Translations under genes and position numbers: made by a program
Assembly (NCBI GenBank): GCA_028023455.1
Contig: JAQFVV010000207.1
Span: 1,875,243-1,939,242 of the forward strand
Direction of reading: 5' to 3'
DNA length: 64,000 nucleotides
Source: Epiperipatus broadwayi
Taxonomy: Eukaryota > Onychophora > Udeonychophora > Euonychophora > Peripatidae
The notes under the pieces: generated by a model
Database searches by the model: none
Told to the model about the DNA's origin: nothing
Seen by the model: only the letters and a program-made list of their open reading frames with translations
Shown: one piece after another, positions 24,224 through 35,990 of the stretch
Position numbering within the stretch: position 1 is the first letter of the stretch
Layout: every line of letters starts with the position of its first letter

Positions 24224-24430
24224 ATATATATATATTGTAACATTTTTCATTTTGCTAGGCCTTTACATGCTAATATAAACTGTGCGTGAGTTGATCAAGC
24301 TGTATCAAAAGAAAAAAGAAAGTTGTATTTCTTTTCCTAAAAAACACAGCTATTTTTCCTGATCAACTTCAGCCTATTAATTGTTACGAATTGTGCTATT
24401 GACAAAATCAACTTTTAATTTTATTTAATA

Positions 24431-25250
24431 TGGGTGCCAGAATTCCTAAGAATCCGCTGAAATATGTCGCCAGCACCTCTCGCAAGTTGTAAAACAAAAA
24501 AAAATAAAAAGATTTTTATTATATTTTTTTTAAGGGGCGGTAATTCTACCGTAATGAGAATTAATGGTTTTTACGATTATTAGTCCTGGGCGTATTGAAA
24601 CATATTGGCAAAGGTAACTTACGTTTAAATCTTATTACACTAAAAATAAATTTAATAATAAAAAATAATAACTATTATTAATAACGCACAAATGAGAATT
24701 GATATTAGAAATATTTTTAATTTTGACAAACTAAAATACTTCATGTTAAGTAGCTAATTAATACCTTGGAGAGAACACATTTAATTCAGGTGGGAAATAT
24801 CCAGAAAATATAAATATCAGTTAAAATAAACAAAAAGTTCTTGGTTAAATAAGAGTCTCTCATATAGAAAAATTAAAGTCACTATTGGGATTCTTTTATA
24901 CGTATATTTTTACGAGTAGTTTTAAATAGTTAACTTTGTCACAATCAGGATAATTATTCTTACCGGTAAGTTTTATGAATTCAGTAGTAGATAACTATGC
25001 ATAGTTTTTTGGTTATAATGAGCTCGGCCTTTTGGTTATTGCTTGATCTTGTGGTCCATTTCCCCAGTCGGTCACGAAGGCTTTTCCTGGTGTACATCAT
25101 TAGGTCCGATGTCTTCAGAAGCTCTGGTTCACTGTGACATGCCGAATTCCTTTTGCGAAGAGTGATCTTGGATATATTAATGTTATCCAAGACCAACTAG
25201 AGAAACAAAACGAACAAGACGTTCCTTCAACCGGATCCCTCCTTTTTATA
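24431..25250 (-). repeat. possible LTR-like segment with TATA box, small ORF and PBS-like word
   Basis: Reading the minus strand: TATAAAAAGG (25250-25241), an ATG at 25196 opening a 71-codon frame that ends at 24981 (hydrophilic, no recognised domain, contains SEPELLKTSDLMMYTRKSL), then further AT-rich sequence, and TGGCACCCA (24439-24431), which resembles a retroelement primer-binding site. A perfect palindrome CTTACCGGTAAG sits at 24959-24970 and could act as a 5' splice site on either strand. LTR borders are not defined and no second copy is in the window, so this is tentative. A host promoter with a first exon is the alternative. Confidence 0.3.
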
Positions 25251-25667
25251 TCCAGTTTTCAGGACTTCTGCACATGCTAGTACCATGCCTTTTTAATCTT
25301 ATCCAGTCTTTATAAATTTTATGTAATAAAGTCTTTATTTTCTTCAAGTTTTCGGCCATCTTTAATTAATTTGAGTATTTCTACTTTCAGCTTATCTTTT
25401 TTCACTTGCTTTTGGAATTCTTTTGTTCTCTCCAATTACTGTTATTACTAATCACATAAAAAAAAATAAGAAGAATAATTCAACCCTCATTGTACGTTTT
25501 TTTTTTCAAAAAAAAATTACTCAACAAAATTTTAAATCCACTTTTATCTTTTAGTTTTTTTTTTTTACCCAATGCCAATATATTTGTAATGTATATAAAT
25601 AAACGTTACAATATATATATATATATATATAATACTACAAATCGATATCTGTATTTTTTCAAAATAG

Positions 25668-25858
25668 TAAACTTATAAATAAATATTCGAAAATACAGTA
25701 ATTAAAAATACAGTAATTAAAATTTGTTAAAAAGAACAAAGAATATAAACGTCACTTAGGAGCATTTAAGTGACGTTTATATTTTTTTGTTCTTTTTAAC
25801 AAATTTTAATTACTGTATTTTTAATTACTGTATTTTCGAATATTTATTTATAAGTTTA
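25668..25858. repeat. near-perfect fold-back palindrome, ~91-bp arms
   Basis: Arms 25668-25758 and 25767-25858 are almost exact reverse complements. Each arm contains two copies of AATACAGTAATTAAA and the inner word ATATAAACGTCACTTA, around a short GGAGCATT centre. (TA)n flanks both sides. Arms this similar in an AT-rich background suggest recent formation. Confidence 0.9.
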
Positions 25859-26033
25859 TATATATAAAAGAAATCAGTATATTCATTGAGAAAATTGATA
25901 AATGATAAAATATTATTCTGATCAAGCAAATATATATTTTCAGAGTAACTAGATTAGTGTTTACAGTAAGAACTGAATAATTATATCACTATTAGTTACT
26001 AATAAAATTTATAACTTTTTTCATATGTCAAAT

Positions 26034-26103
26034 GCATTGTCCATGAAGCGAACCAGGTCAGATGCTTGGAAGGCAGCTATGCTAACCACTAGGCTACCAA
26101 TGC
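26034..26103 (-). tRNA. tRNA-Gly(UCC)-like sequence, probable pseudogene or SINE head
   Basis: The minus strand begins GCATTGGTAGCCTAGTGGTT and continues AGCATAGCTGCCTTCCAAGC, matching the universal animal tRNA-Gly(UCC) pattern: box A as TAGCCTAGTGG and anticodon TCC in CTTCCAA. Box B reads GGTTCGCTTC, departing from GGTTCRANYCC, and the T stem has mismatches. The acceptor stem pairs at 6 of 7 positions (GCATTGG with ACAATGC). The length, 70 nt, is normal. The damaged T arm argues against a working tRNA. It may be an old tRNA copy or the head of a SINE. No other copy is seen in the window. Confidence 0.75.
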
Positions 26104-26118
26104 TTGTAACATATATAT

Positions 26119-27820
26119 TGTGACAATATTGTGTTGGTACATATAATAATTTTGTCTAAAAAAGTATTAAAATAAAATTATTCAGTAAAAAAAAATAGTA
26201 TGTAAAAATTTAAGAGTTTTTTTATTGCAGTTTGTTTTCAACAACCTAAAATTAAAAGTCAAAGAGTTTTTGAAATAAAAGTTACAATCAATTAATTAGA
26301 AGGGGAAGGGGGGTTTACTTTAGAAACATCAAATTAAAAGAAGTTAATTTTCAAATAAGTAAAGAATCCCTTTTATTATTATTGTTAGTTTAAAGAAAAT
26401 GTTGTTCAAATAAGTTATAAATGATTGATTAGAAAAAAAAAGGAAGTAAGAAAAGGGTTTAAACTAAATGTTTAAAAATATAAACCTCTTTTTATTTAAG
26501 TTAAAGAAAAAAGTCATCTTAAAAAACTAAATAGTGAATTGATCTTAATTTTTTTATTTGCATAAATGACAAATTAATATGAATTTGTTAGTAAAATATA
26601 TATGTGCAATTGTAAATATAATAAATGTATGCATAGTAAATATTAAAAAAATGATATAAAAATTATCATTAAAAGAACACAGTGATGTTTACTAATTAAA
26701 AATGTAAAAATAACATGTGTGCGATGGCTGCTAATTAACATCAACAATAGGATTAAAAGTTTATCTCGAGGAATGCAATTAACAACAAGGCAGGAATTTT
26801 GACAACAGATATTGCTGGCAGACATCAAAACAATAGGCATTAAGTATAAATAGTCCAGTTTTTATTTGGACAAACAGTCGAAATAACAGTTGAGATTACA
26901 GTTTAGAAAACAGTTTAGATTGTGCAGTTGAGATTAAATCAGTCAATAATGCAGTGTTAAAACCCTCAGAAACATATGACTTTCTCCGGCCTGAATTCCA
27001 GTGAAACAGCAAAACCTGCCCATGAAAATGATAATACTTGAATAACAACTTGAAATCCACCATCAATGTTTAACTGTCTCCAAGAATAGTACCAATGAAT
27101 AAGAATTAAACCTTCTCAAGAAACTTCAAATCTAACTGGTTAGAAATATTTCATTAGAAGCAGCAAACAGTAAGAAGTATCCATGTTCTAAAATCCTAGG
27201 TAATAACATTTTTCTTATACTCATTTCTAAAGTAGCCATCACATTAATAAAGCCTCCAAGAGTCAAGTAATATGAACTCTATAGCAAACATAGATGAACT
27301 ATTAATGTGTATGTTTAAAATGTTGTGTGTGTTCATGTGTTAGTATATATTGATTTCATTGTATTTTAAATTTCAAATATTATTTAATGCTTTCTTATAT
27401 GATATTATAATATGTGAATTAAGAATGTGTGTGATCATTATACCAGTGTTATATTAGTTAAATAAGATTTATAAAAGTAATTAAAATTAGTTTAATAAAT
27501 GTTAATTAAAATAAATTGTCTTTTAAACTTAAAGCTTAATCTGTCGGTCAATTTTTTTTCCACTAACTGAAACAATAATTTGTTATTGATTACAAATAGC
27601 TGAGCTAGTCATGTTGTATCCTGGGCATTGAATTAGTGGCCATTGTTTAAAGCATGTTATTTACCCTCTGGATAAGTAACTGGCGCCCATGTCTATACAA
27701 ATCAAAAAAGTGCTTTGAACATGGTGTTGAATTCACCAGTCGAGAAGAAATCTGTTTCCTTCAAATGTAGTCAGTTAGATATATTTGATGCATTTTACTC
27801 TCAAACAGAGGGCATTGTAA
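26119..27820 (+). repeat. LTR-like repeat unit, copy 1
   Basis: Diverged direct repeat of 27821-29597. It starts TGTGACAATATTGTGTTGG and holds TATAAATAG at 26845-26853 followed by ACAGTT-rich sequence. TGGCGCCCA at 27681-27689 looks like a primer-binding site but is inside the repeated homology (copy 2 has TGGCACCC there). No coding frame is recognised. The two copies differ by many substitutions and indels, so the pair is old. Confidence 0.6.
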
Positions 27821-29597
27821 TGTACCAACAATGTGTTGGCACATAATAATTTTGTCTACAAATTATTAAAATAAAAATCTTGTTAAAAGAAATAGCATGT
27901 AAAAGTTTGTTTTTTATTGCAGTTTGTTTTTGAAAAATGTAAAATTAAAAGTCAAAGAGTTTTTTTAAATAAAAGTTACAATCAATTAATGAGTCAGAAG
28001 GGGGAAGAGGGATTACTTTAGAAGCGTCAAGTTAAAAGTTTTATAAAAAAAATAAGGTTAGAGTTTTTTATTATTATTAGTTGAAATATAATTTAAAGTT
28101 TAAAAATATAAATCTCTTTTATTTAAGTTAAAAAAAAGTCATCTTAAAAACTAAATAGTAAATTGATCTTAAATTATATATATATGTGTGTAAATGAGAA
28201 TTAATGTGAACTTATTAGTAAAATATATATGTGCGATTGTAAATATAATAAATGTATGCATATTAAATATTAAAGAAAAATGATATAAAAAATTATCATT
28301 AAAAACACAGTGATGGCTACTAATCAAAAATGTAAAAACAGCACATTTGCATGGCTGCTAATTAAACAATCTCCAAAAACATGTAATTAAAAGATTATCA
28401 AAGGAATGCAATTAAAAACAAGGAAAGAGCTTCAACAACAGATATAGCTGGCGGATATCAAAATGACAACATGTCTTATGTATAAATAGTCAATTTTTTA
28501 TCGGACAATCTCTGCATTTGAGAAACATTTAAGATTACAGTTTAGATTGTGCAGTTAAAATTGAGCAGTTGAGATTAAATTTTTCAATAATGCAGTGTTA
28601 AAACCTTCAAAAACATATGACTGTCTTTAGCCTGAGTCCAGTGAAACAGCAATCTGCACAGAATAAAAAAATGCCTGCATAACAACTTGAAAAATCGCTG
28701 TCAATATTTAACTGTCTCCAAGAATAATATCAATGAATAAGCATTAAACCTCCTCAAGAAACTTCAAATGTAACTGATTAGAAATATTTCACTAAAAGCA
28801 GCAAAAAGTATCCACGTTCTACAATCCTAGGTAATAACATTTTTCTTATACTCATTTCTAAAGTAGCCATTGCATTCATAAAACCTCCAAGAGACAAGTA
28901 ATATGAACTTCATAGCATACATAGATGAACTATTAATGTGTGTATTTAAATGTTATGTGTCTTCATGCATTAGTATATATTGATTTTATTGTATTTAAAT
29001 GTCAAATATTATTTAATTCTTTGTTATATTATATTGCTATTATATATGTGTGAGCCTGAAATGATGATAAGCCCTTGTTCATTTAAATAAGATTTATAAA
29101 ATATTTACAATAAGTATACTAAATGTTAATTAAAATAAATTGACTTTTACACTTAAGCTTAATTTTGTTGGTCAATTCTTTTACCACTAGTTAAGGAATA
29201 AGATGTTATTGAATTAAAAATAGACTGAGCTAGTTAAGGGATTTTTTGAGAGCTGGATTATGAGCCTACTGTCAAACATGTTGGTTTTTAGAAACTAGCT
29301 GGCACCCGGGATTTACTCCGAAACAAATAAAGTATTTGGATAGTAGGGCTTTGAATCTAGCAGTTGAGATGGGCCACAGTCTGGAAATGTGATCGTGTTA
29401 TGCATTGCATAGCTTGGTCTGACTGTGGGTATTGTTGATGGCCCTGCCATCAACAGTATTTTCCACTCTGCTCAAATAGACCAGTTTGTTCACATAATAT
29501 TTATAATATAAGAATATAAATTTATTAAAAATAAGGTTTAAACCCAGCTAAACCTAACTGTAGATTATGTGGGATCACATCGGATCGAACCAGTACA
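27821..29597 (+). repeat. LTR-like repeat unit, copy 2
   Basis: Starts TGTACCAACAATGTGTTGG and ends ...GATCGAACCAGTACA, i.e. TG...CA ends, followed by (TA)n. TATAAATAG lies at 28491-28499. The ACCAGTACA terminus is also the end of the family-1 LTR (16509) and of the 55554-55934 repeat. It is arranged head-to-tail with copy 1, with no internal coding region between. Likely a solo or tandem LTR array. Confidence 0.55.
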
Positions 29598-31357
29598 ATA
29601 TATATATATATATATAAGTTAACCTTGAAAATGGCAGTTGCTATGCCATCGAAATATCCAATGGAAAATAAGACACAGTATATCCCAAAAACTTATAATT
29701 TATCTACATATATATATATACACACACATAATAAAAAAAAGTAATGAAATGATCTTACTTTCAGTCTATTTTATTTTAAGTTTCATATTGATGCCAACAA
29801 GAAGCATATACAGTATACATAAAAATATTTTGGAGATTCCTATGTTGTTTTGATATAATTGTTTATGACGAAAATTGAATAAATTCAGGATTATTTAATT
29901 ATTTCTTCTGACAATAATGTCTTCTTGACTTCACTGGGAATGCAGGCATTAATCCACTAGTCATTATACAAACAGTAGAATTAAGAAAATTAAAAGAATT
30001 ATATTAAAAAAATTGCAATAGAGTGTATTTATGAAGATTTATAAAAAAGTGATATGTATGGATATTGATTCATTATGTTTATAGATACATAAAGTATTTT
30101 GTTAGTTCTGGTATTGATGTTTGTTTGACTTGCATCAGTAATGTTTTTTTTTATTTTTTTGTAGGAAGATATAGTTGTGGTGGTGGCAGTGGAAATTTTT
30201 ATTCATGAACCAGATGAAGGAAAATAAACTTAAGACTTCAAAATGTGATGATCTTCTCTTTCATGCTAAGGATTTCTTTTCAAATTAAGGTGAGAAATTA
30301 TCAATTCATTATACATCGAACCACTTGCTAGCTGAATGACGAAGAACTGCAGTAAAACAAGTCACTTTGATGAAATTTAAACTAGACATGTGTGGGATCA
30401 TCACATATTTGAATTAATAATAATAAAAATATTAACATTTTTTTAAATATTTGTACTTATATTCACCAGATAATCTTTACCAAGGCAGGTTGAGTAAACA
30501 TCTGCTCTCCACTCCACTCTGTTTGTTAGCTAAATGTTTTCTTTCTAAATTAACCGTTGCAATTCTTCCTATGGATTATCGCTCATGTTTATCTATAATT
30601 ATTTATTAAAAAATATATTACTCATTTTAGCTGTCCATCTCAAAGTTATCTCCTTTATCTCAGTGGTGTATTTATTGATAAATAATAATAATGAATCATA
30701 AAATATAGAGAAAAAAAAACAGATTAAAACTCAAAATAAAAAATATTACTTCTTGCAAATCCAAATTTGTTCAAAACAAACCAAGTTACACATACAAAAT
30801 TTAATTATTTTGATAACACTATTCAATTAACAATTTTAATAATTTCAGTCCGATTGTAATATGTTTATTTATGTTTCTTTTACAGTTTTAGCTTATGTTT
30901 AGTTAAAGATTTTTTTTGACATAGACAGACATATGTATTTTTATTTGAGAGTGCATTTTGAAAACGTCATTCTTGGAATTATGGGAATAAAATTAACTCT
31001 TTTAATTCCAAGCCTATACCTTTTATAAATACTATTATATTTGAATTATTACATCTTCTGTCATCTGACGACGCAATGCTAAAGTATATAAAAGCTTGTT
31101 GCCCATATTCATGTTACACTTAGCACTTCAACATGAGGCTCACTAATTTAATTCCAATTATACCATACATGTGGTGACTTCAACATATAATCAATAAAAT
31201 AAGATATTATCTAGTTATTCTTGATTCAGCTAACTTGGTGAATTAAATAATCACTGGAAAAGTCATAATAAATGTAGAAAACGATTAGTTGCTCTAATCC
31301 TAGTAATAGAAAATATAAGAAGAAATACACAAATAATAAAAAGAATAGTTTTGTTTA
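29598..31357. other. AT-rich stretch, no supported gene
   Basis: No gene supported. Within it, 30165-30227 follows a T-rich tract ending in GTAG and encodes about 20 codons (ends HEPDEGK) to a stop; this could be a 3' exon but is too short to call. Confidence 0.35.
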
Positions 31358-31775
31358 TAACCCAATAAATATCACATGATCATCATTTCTTATGCTTGCT
31401 TATAACTGTTATTAAAACAGGCAAAACTCTCTATACATATTGCCACTCAGTGCAAGCCAGAGTAATCAATGGATGCCAGAAGGCTTGTGCTTAAAATCCC
31501 CATCTAGTGCCTACTTATCCAATATCCACAGACTAGTTTCTGGCTTGTGACCTTTGTCAGTAAGGATCCATGGATCTGAGAGCACTGCACCTACATCTTA
31601 GGATCTAATGCAACCCTCCATTACTAGGTGGGGATTTTATGCACAAGCCTTCTGGCATCTATTGATTACTCTGACTTGCACTGAGTGGTAATATGTATAG
31701 AGAGTTTTGCCTGTTTTAATAACAATTATAAGCAAGCATAAGAAATGGTGATCATGTGATGTTAATTGGTTTAAA
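31358..31775. repeat. inverted repeat, ~155-bp arms
   Basis: Left arm 31358-31515 and right arm about 31622-31775 are reverse complements (TTGCCACTCAGTGCA, GCCAGAAGGCTTGTGC and their complements) around a ~105-bp loop. The left arm plus loop occur again as a plus-strand copy at 31978-32157, so this is a dispersed repeat present in both orientations. Confidence 0.8.
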
Positions 31776-31977
31776 ACCAATGCTGCCTAATAGGATAGTG
31801 ATGGCTATGGTTATTGGAGAACCAAAGACACCAAAATGTATATGTGCTGAACTGAGTTCAGACCTATATGACTACATAAGCTGATGAGCTTGGATTGAAC
31901 ATATTATGTTTTCCATGTAAGACTTATAGTTTTGTAGTTAAGTAGAGATAAAAGGTGGCTGCTAGAGGGTTGCATTA

Positions 31978-32157
31978 TATCCTAAGATCTAGGTGCAGTG
32001 CTCTCAGATCCAAGGCTCTTCACAAGCCAGAAACTAATCTGGGGATATTGGAAGAGTAGACACTAGATGAAAATTTTATGCACAAGCCTTCTGGCATCCA
32101 TTGATTACTCTGGCCTGCACTGAGTGGCAATACGTATAGAGAGTTTTGTTTATATAA
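31978..32157 (+). repeat. third copy of the 31.4 kb repeat
   Basis: Reverse complement of about 31400-31610, including GCAGTGCTCTCAGATCCA, GCACAAGCCTTCTGGCATCC and the terminal GTATAGAGAGTTTTG. About 200 bp of unrelated sequence (31776-31977) separates it from the inverted pair. Confidence 0.75.
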
Positions 32158-35023
32158 ATGATAAAATTAATTAAGGTACAAAAATTAGACACTTATTTTA
32201 AATGACAAACAGTAGAGTGATATGTCTAAGTTTCTTTTATTTAAAAAAGCTACAGTGTGAAAGGAAGAAACAGACATAGAAATTATAGCTATAGAGACCG
32301 TGAAAGTCTAAATCCATGTTTCTTCCATTAAGTTTCATATAGATAATATACTCATATTTGAATATTAAAGAATTAATTATAAAAGAAAATATTAATATCA
32401 AAGAATATGATTACAAGATCAAAACCTAAAATGTAGGCCTCAGAAGAAATAAAAAATATTTGTAATACAAAACAAACTGAAAAAAATAAAATAAAAATTT
32501 CACAAAAAGATATGTCCAGTGACACAAGTTTAATGATAAAGATGTTTGAGAAACTAAAATGCCAAGAAAAAAGACTTATTAAAAATACTAACATAAAATT
32601 TAATTATAGAAATAAAAAATACCAAAACTCAAATACAAAATGTAGCTATTGATACCAAAACTCAAATAAAAAGCTCAGCTAAAAATAGAAAAAAAACATA
32701 TAACATTTTATATACAAAAATTAAAAAGAGTCTGGAAAATAGATGGGCATTAAAATTTAGGATAATTAAATTTAAGATCCACCTCAAAGAAGTTTAAAGA
32801 TAATTAAGGGCAGATGATTCTGGCTAATGACAGAATAATATTTATGAAGATCTTTATAACTGGAAAAGATAAACTCTTAATAATTAACCATGAAATAATT
32901 ATATTATTTATACAATCAATATTAATCCAGATAAAGAAAACAAATATTTCAATATAATGACAATATAAAATTTATATCTAATTAGCCTCAACAATAATTA
33001 TATAATAAAATATACATGTATATAATCATACTTCACTTACCAATATTGGTTTGGTCTTAGATTAAGATTTAACTACCACAATTACCTTGCACACTTAAAA
33101 AATAATTAGACAGATTTATTAGATTTCAGTTAAATTTAAATTTATTAATTTATACTAAGAATTAATAATGATAGCAATAAAAGTAAAAAAAAAAAACATA
33201 TGATGTATGCAATCATAGCCAATTAACAAGTACAAATACTATTTCTCTTTAATATATAATAAATTTGATTGTCTATTACTTCATAAAATTAATAATAAAT
33301 AAATATATATGCATCACAAAATATGTTGTAAGGCAATGTATAATATAAATTGTTAGCAAAATTTCAAGATATCTTTCCTAGTTTTGAAATAAAATATATA
33401 ATCAAAAATATGACTAAATAAAATTGACTTTCCTCATCTATTGATATGAGTTATAAATAACTGAACTAACAAAAAACTAAATGCATTTACACTTTTCTAT
33501 GCAAATATTCTTAAGTTAAATTTTAAATTAAAAGAAAATGAATATTTGAAAATATTAAGCCAGGAATCAATTTTTATTGTTGAATAAGAATTTAAACTTT
33601 AAAAAAAATCTTCAACCTTTTATTGTGTGGATAGCTTATCATATAATAAAATACACATTATTTGATCCTATATTTTAAACTAGAAACATGAACAAACATA
33701 CATCTTTTAAACAAAAAATATACATGCAAATATTATACCACATAAATAAAAATTCTCAATTTTCCTTTTACCCATTATTCTATTGTAGCTCCTAGTTTTC
33801 TTGTTTCTGATTTAAATGCAAAGAAATGATTCTTTTTAAAGTAGAGAAAAGACAAGCATAAATAATAATAATAATAATTCAGAATCTTTTATACCAATAT
33901 CTTTCCTTTTTATTCAAATATATGTCCAATTTATTTTATAAAGAATAGTTAGTTAGATGAGGCAAAATTATACACCACTAGTATTCCACTTGTATTTGCA
34001 ATGTTATATAAAGGATAGTTCTTCCATTCACAAAATTCAGATATGATTCAAGTGAGTAATAAATCCTAGCTTTTTTCCAAATCAACAAGGAGAAATTTCC
34101 ATTACTTAATATCACATAGAATTTAAATTAATCAATCTTGTAAAATTTCTTGATCACAAATATGATAGCCATATGTATACCATGATGTTTGTATCCATCA
34201 CTAATATATAGAGTACATCCCAAATTTTAATAATGGGATATTTTATAGCTATAATGAATTTTGATGGTTTTTTCTTTCTTCTTTTATAATACATTCTGCT
34301 GTTTTTTCTTGGAATTTTATCAACAAACTGCCTTTAATTGCATGGGCAGACAGTTTAAGTCTTTATTCTTCCATTATTTTTAAAATTAATTACTTTTAAA
34401 ATAAAAATGATAATTTTTAAAGTCGATGTAAAACCACCCAAGTTGGTAGATAATATAGGCTAGTAGTCACAACAGATTAGTAATCTATTAACATGTGTTA
34501 TCTACTATCTTATGTATTGTTTATCTTTGAAAAGTTTAAATAATGTTTCAAAGTTTGTAAACATTCAACATTTAATGATAGATAATAGAAATAGTCCAAC
34601 ATATATTAAATCTAAGATACTATCATCACAAACTTTCAGGCAAACAATTGGAGGGTAAAATTCTTGGATCAATTCCAATACTGGCATTAATATTTCTTAT
34701 ACAATTGAGTAATAAAACCATTTGATTATTTTTATTTTTGCAATTAACTCTTTAACTTTTTTGTCTTATCAAAAATGATCATGGCTTCAAGTTGCTCGAA
34801 TTCTGCCATTTTTAATGCTACTGTAAAGAATTTATAGTCATTTTAAAGATTTAAAAAAGTACCATAAGATGCTGTCCTCTCTTGAATTATTTTACAAGTA
34901 ATAAATCAATAATATTCAACTTTTAGTTTTAATAATGGAAAAAGACAGACTGACTGTTGACCATATTGGACAAAAAAGACTGCTTGTCAATAATTTTTAC
35001 CACTCCAAAATTTTTGTTTCATT
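32158..35023. other. AT-rich stretch, nothing recognised
   Basis: Nearly 2.9 kb without a supported gene. The 73-codon minus-strand frame at 32373-32594 is dominated by F, I, S and L from low-complexity A-rich DNA and is rejected. Confidence 0.4.
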
Positions 35024-35440
35024 TTGAAAATGATAAACGAATGCTTTAGACCATTTTAAAAGTATTTTTGACATATTATAAATTATTTTCGTAGAATATA
35101 CTGAAAATATAATTATTTTAGAAAAAACAGTAAGATTTTAGTAAAAAATTGTATACTTTTACAGGAACATAAATTGAAAAAGAAACCAATGCTAACAACA
35201 ATTTTGACACCTGTCAATAGTTTACCTTGCCCAAAGCTCTTTATTTAATTTTCAAATAAAAATGAATGCTTTAAAATATTTTGCTTGCATTTATTTACAT
35301 ATTATAATGTATTTTGGCAAAATATGCTGAAAATATGAATTATTTTAGGAAAATTGTAAGATTTTAGCAAAAATTATTTATTTTTACACGATGTAAAATT
35401 GAGAAAGAAATCAATGATGTCAGCAACATTTTCTTTTGTT
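35024..35440. repeat. diverged tandem repeat, ~235-bp period
   Basis: Two units, starting near 35024 and 35258. Each has a GAATGCTTTA word, TACTGAAAATAT or TGCTGAAAATAT, GTAAGATTTTAG and AATTGA(A)AAAGAAA. Non-coding. Confidence 0.6.
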
Positions 35441-35644
35441 CAGATTCACCACTATCGAATATTTTTATAATTATAAATAAAAATTTATTTTTGAAAAAAC
35501 TTTCATAACCTGAAAAATTATTAATATACATTTTACAAACAAAACTAAAATCAATATAATATTAAAAGATGAATATATTTTTACTGTTGATTTTGTAATT
35601 GACCAACCAAAAGTTTAGAGTTTGATCTCACTCATCCAAACAAA

Positions 35645-35990
35645 ATTTTTGTCATTGAAAAGGTTAATGGATTATCAGACAGAATGGAAAAATTAGTCCT
35701 TCAATTTAATAAGACACCAAATGCAAATAATTTAAGCTTATGCCCCAATAAATTCTCATTATGGTGAAGATGTAGAGGCTTGCTATATAAACCTAAAAAA
35801 TGTATTTGATCAGGCCAAACAATATTTCAAAATTTTTATGATAGACTGTAATGCTAAGAATTGGTACGTAAATAAAAGACAAAAACTCCAGGCATAAATT
35901 TGGAAATGATGACAGAAATGAAATAGAATAAAAACTTTTAGAAATTGAAGAAAAATAAGAATTTATTATGAATTCTTATTTTATGTGACT
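35645..35990 (+). pseudogene. eroded RTE-like endonuclease fragment
   Basis: Aligns by eye to about 405-543 plus 2681-2875 of the RTE-like element at the window start. Shared blocks are GTTAATGGATTATCAGACAG (host GTVSDR region), TATGCCCCAA, TTTGATCAG and ATGAATTCTT. It has many indels and stops. It crosses the point where the solo LTR sits in the other copy with only a few bases of difference, so it serves as an empty-site reference. Both ends are truncated. Confidence 0.8.

Noticed and set aside
27681-27689. TGGCGCCCA as proof that the 26-27.7 kb unit is a complete LTR
   Set aside because: Homology with the second unit continues past this word, so it lies inside the repeat rather than at its end.
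32373-32594. 73-residue hydrophobic protein (minus strand)
   Set aside because: Composition comes from A-rich low-complexity DNA; no domain, no start or promoter support.
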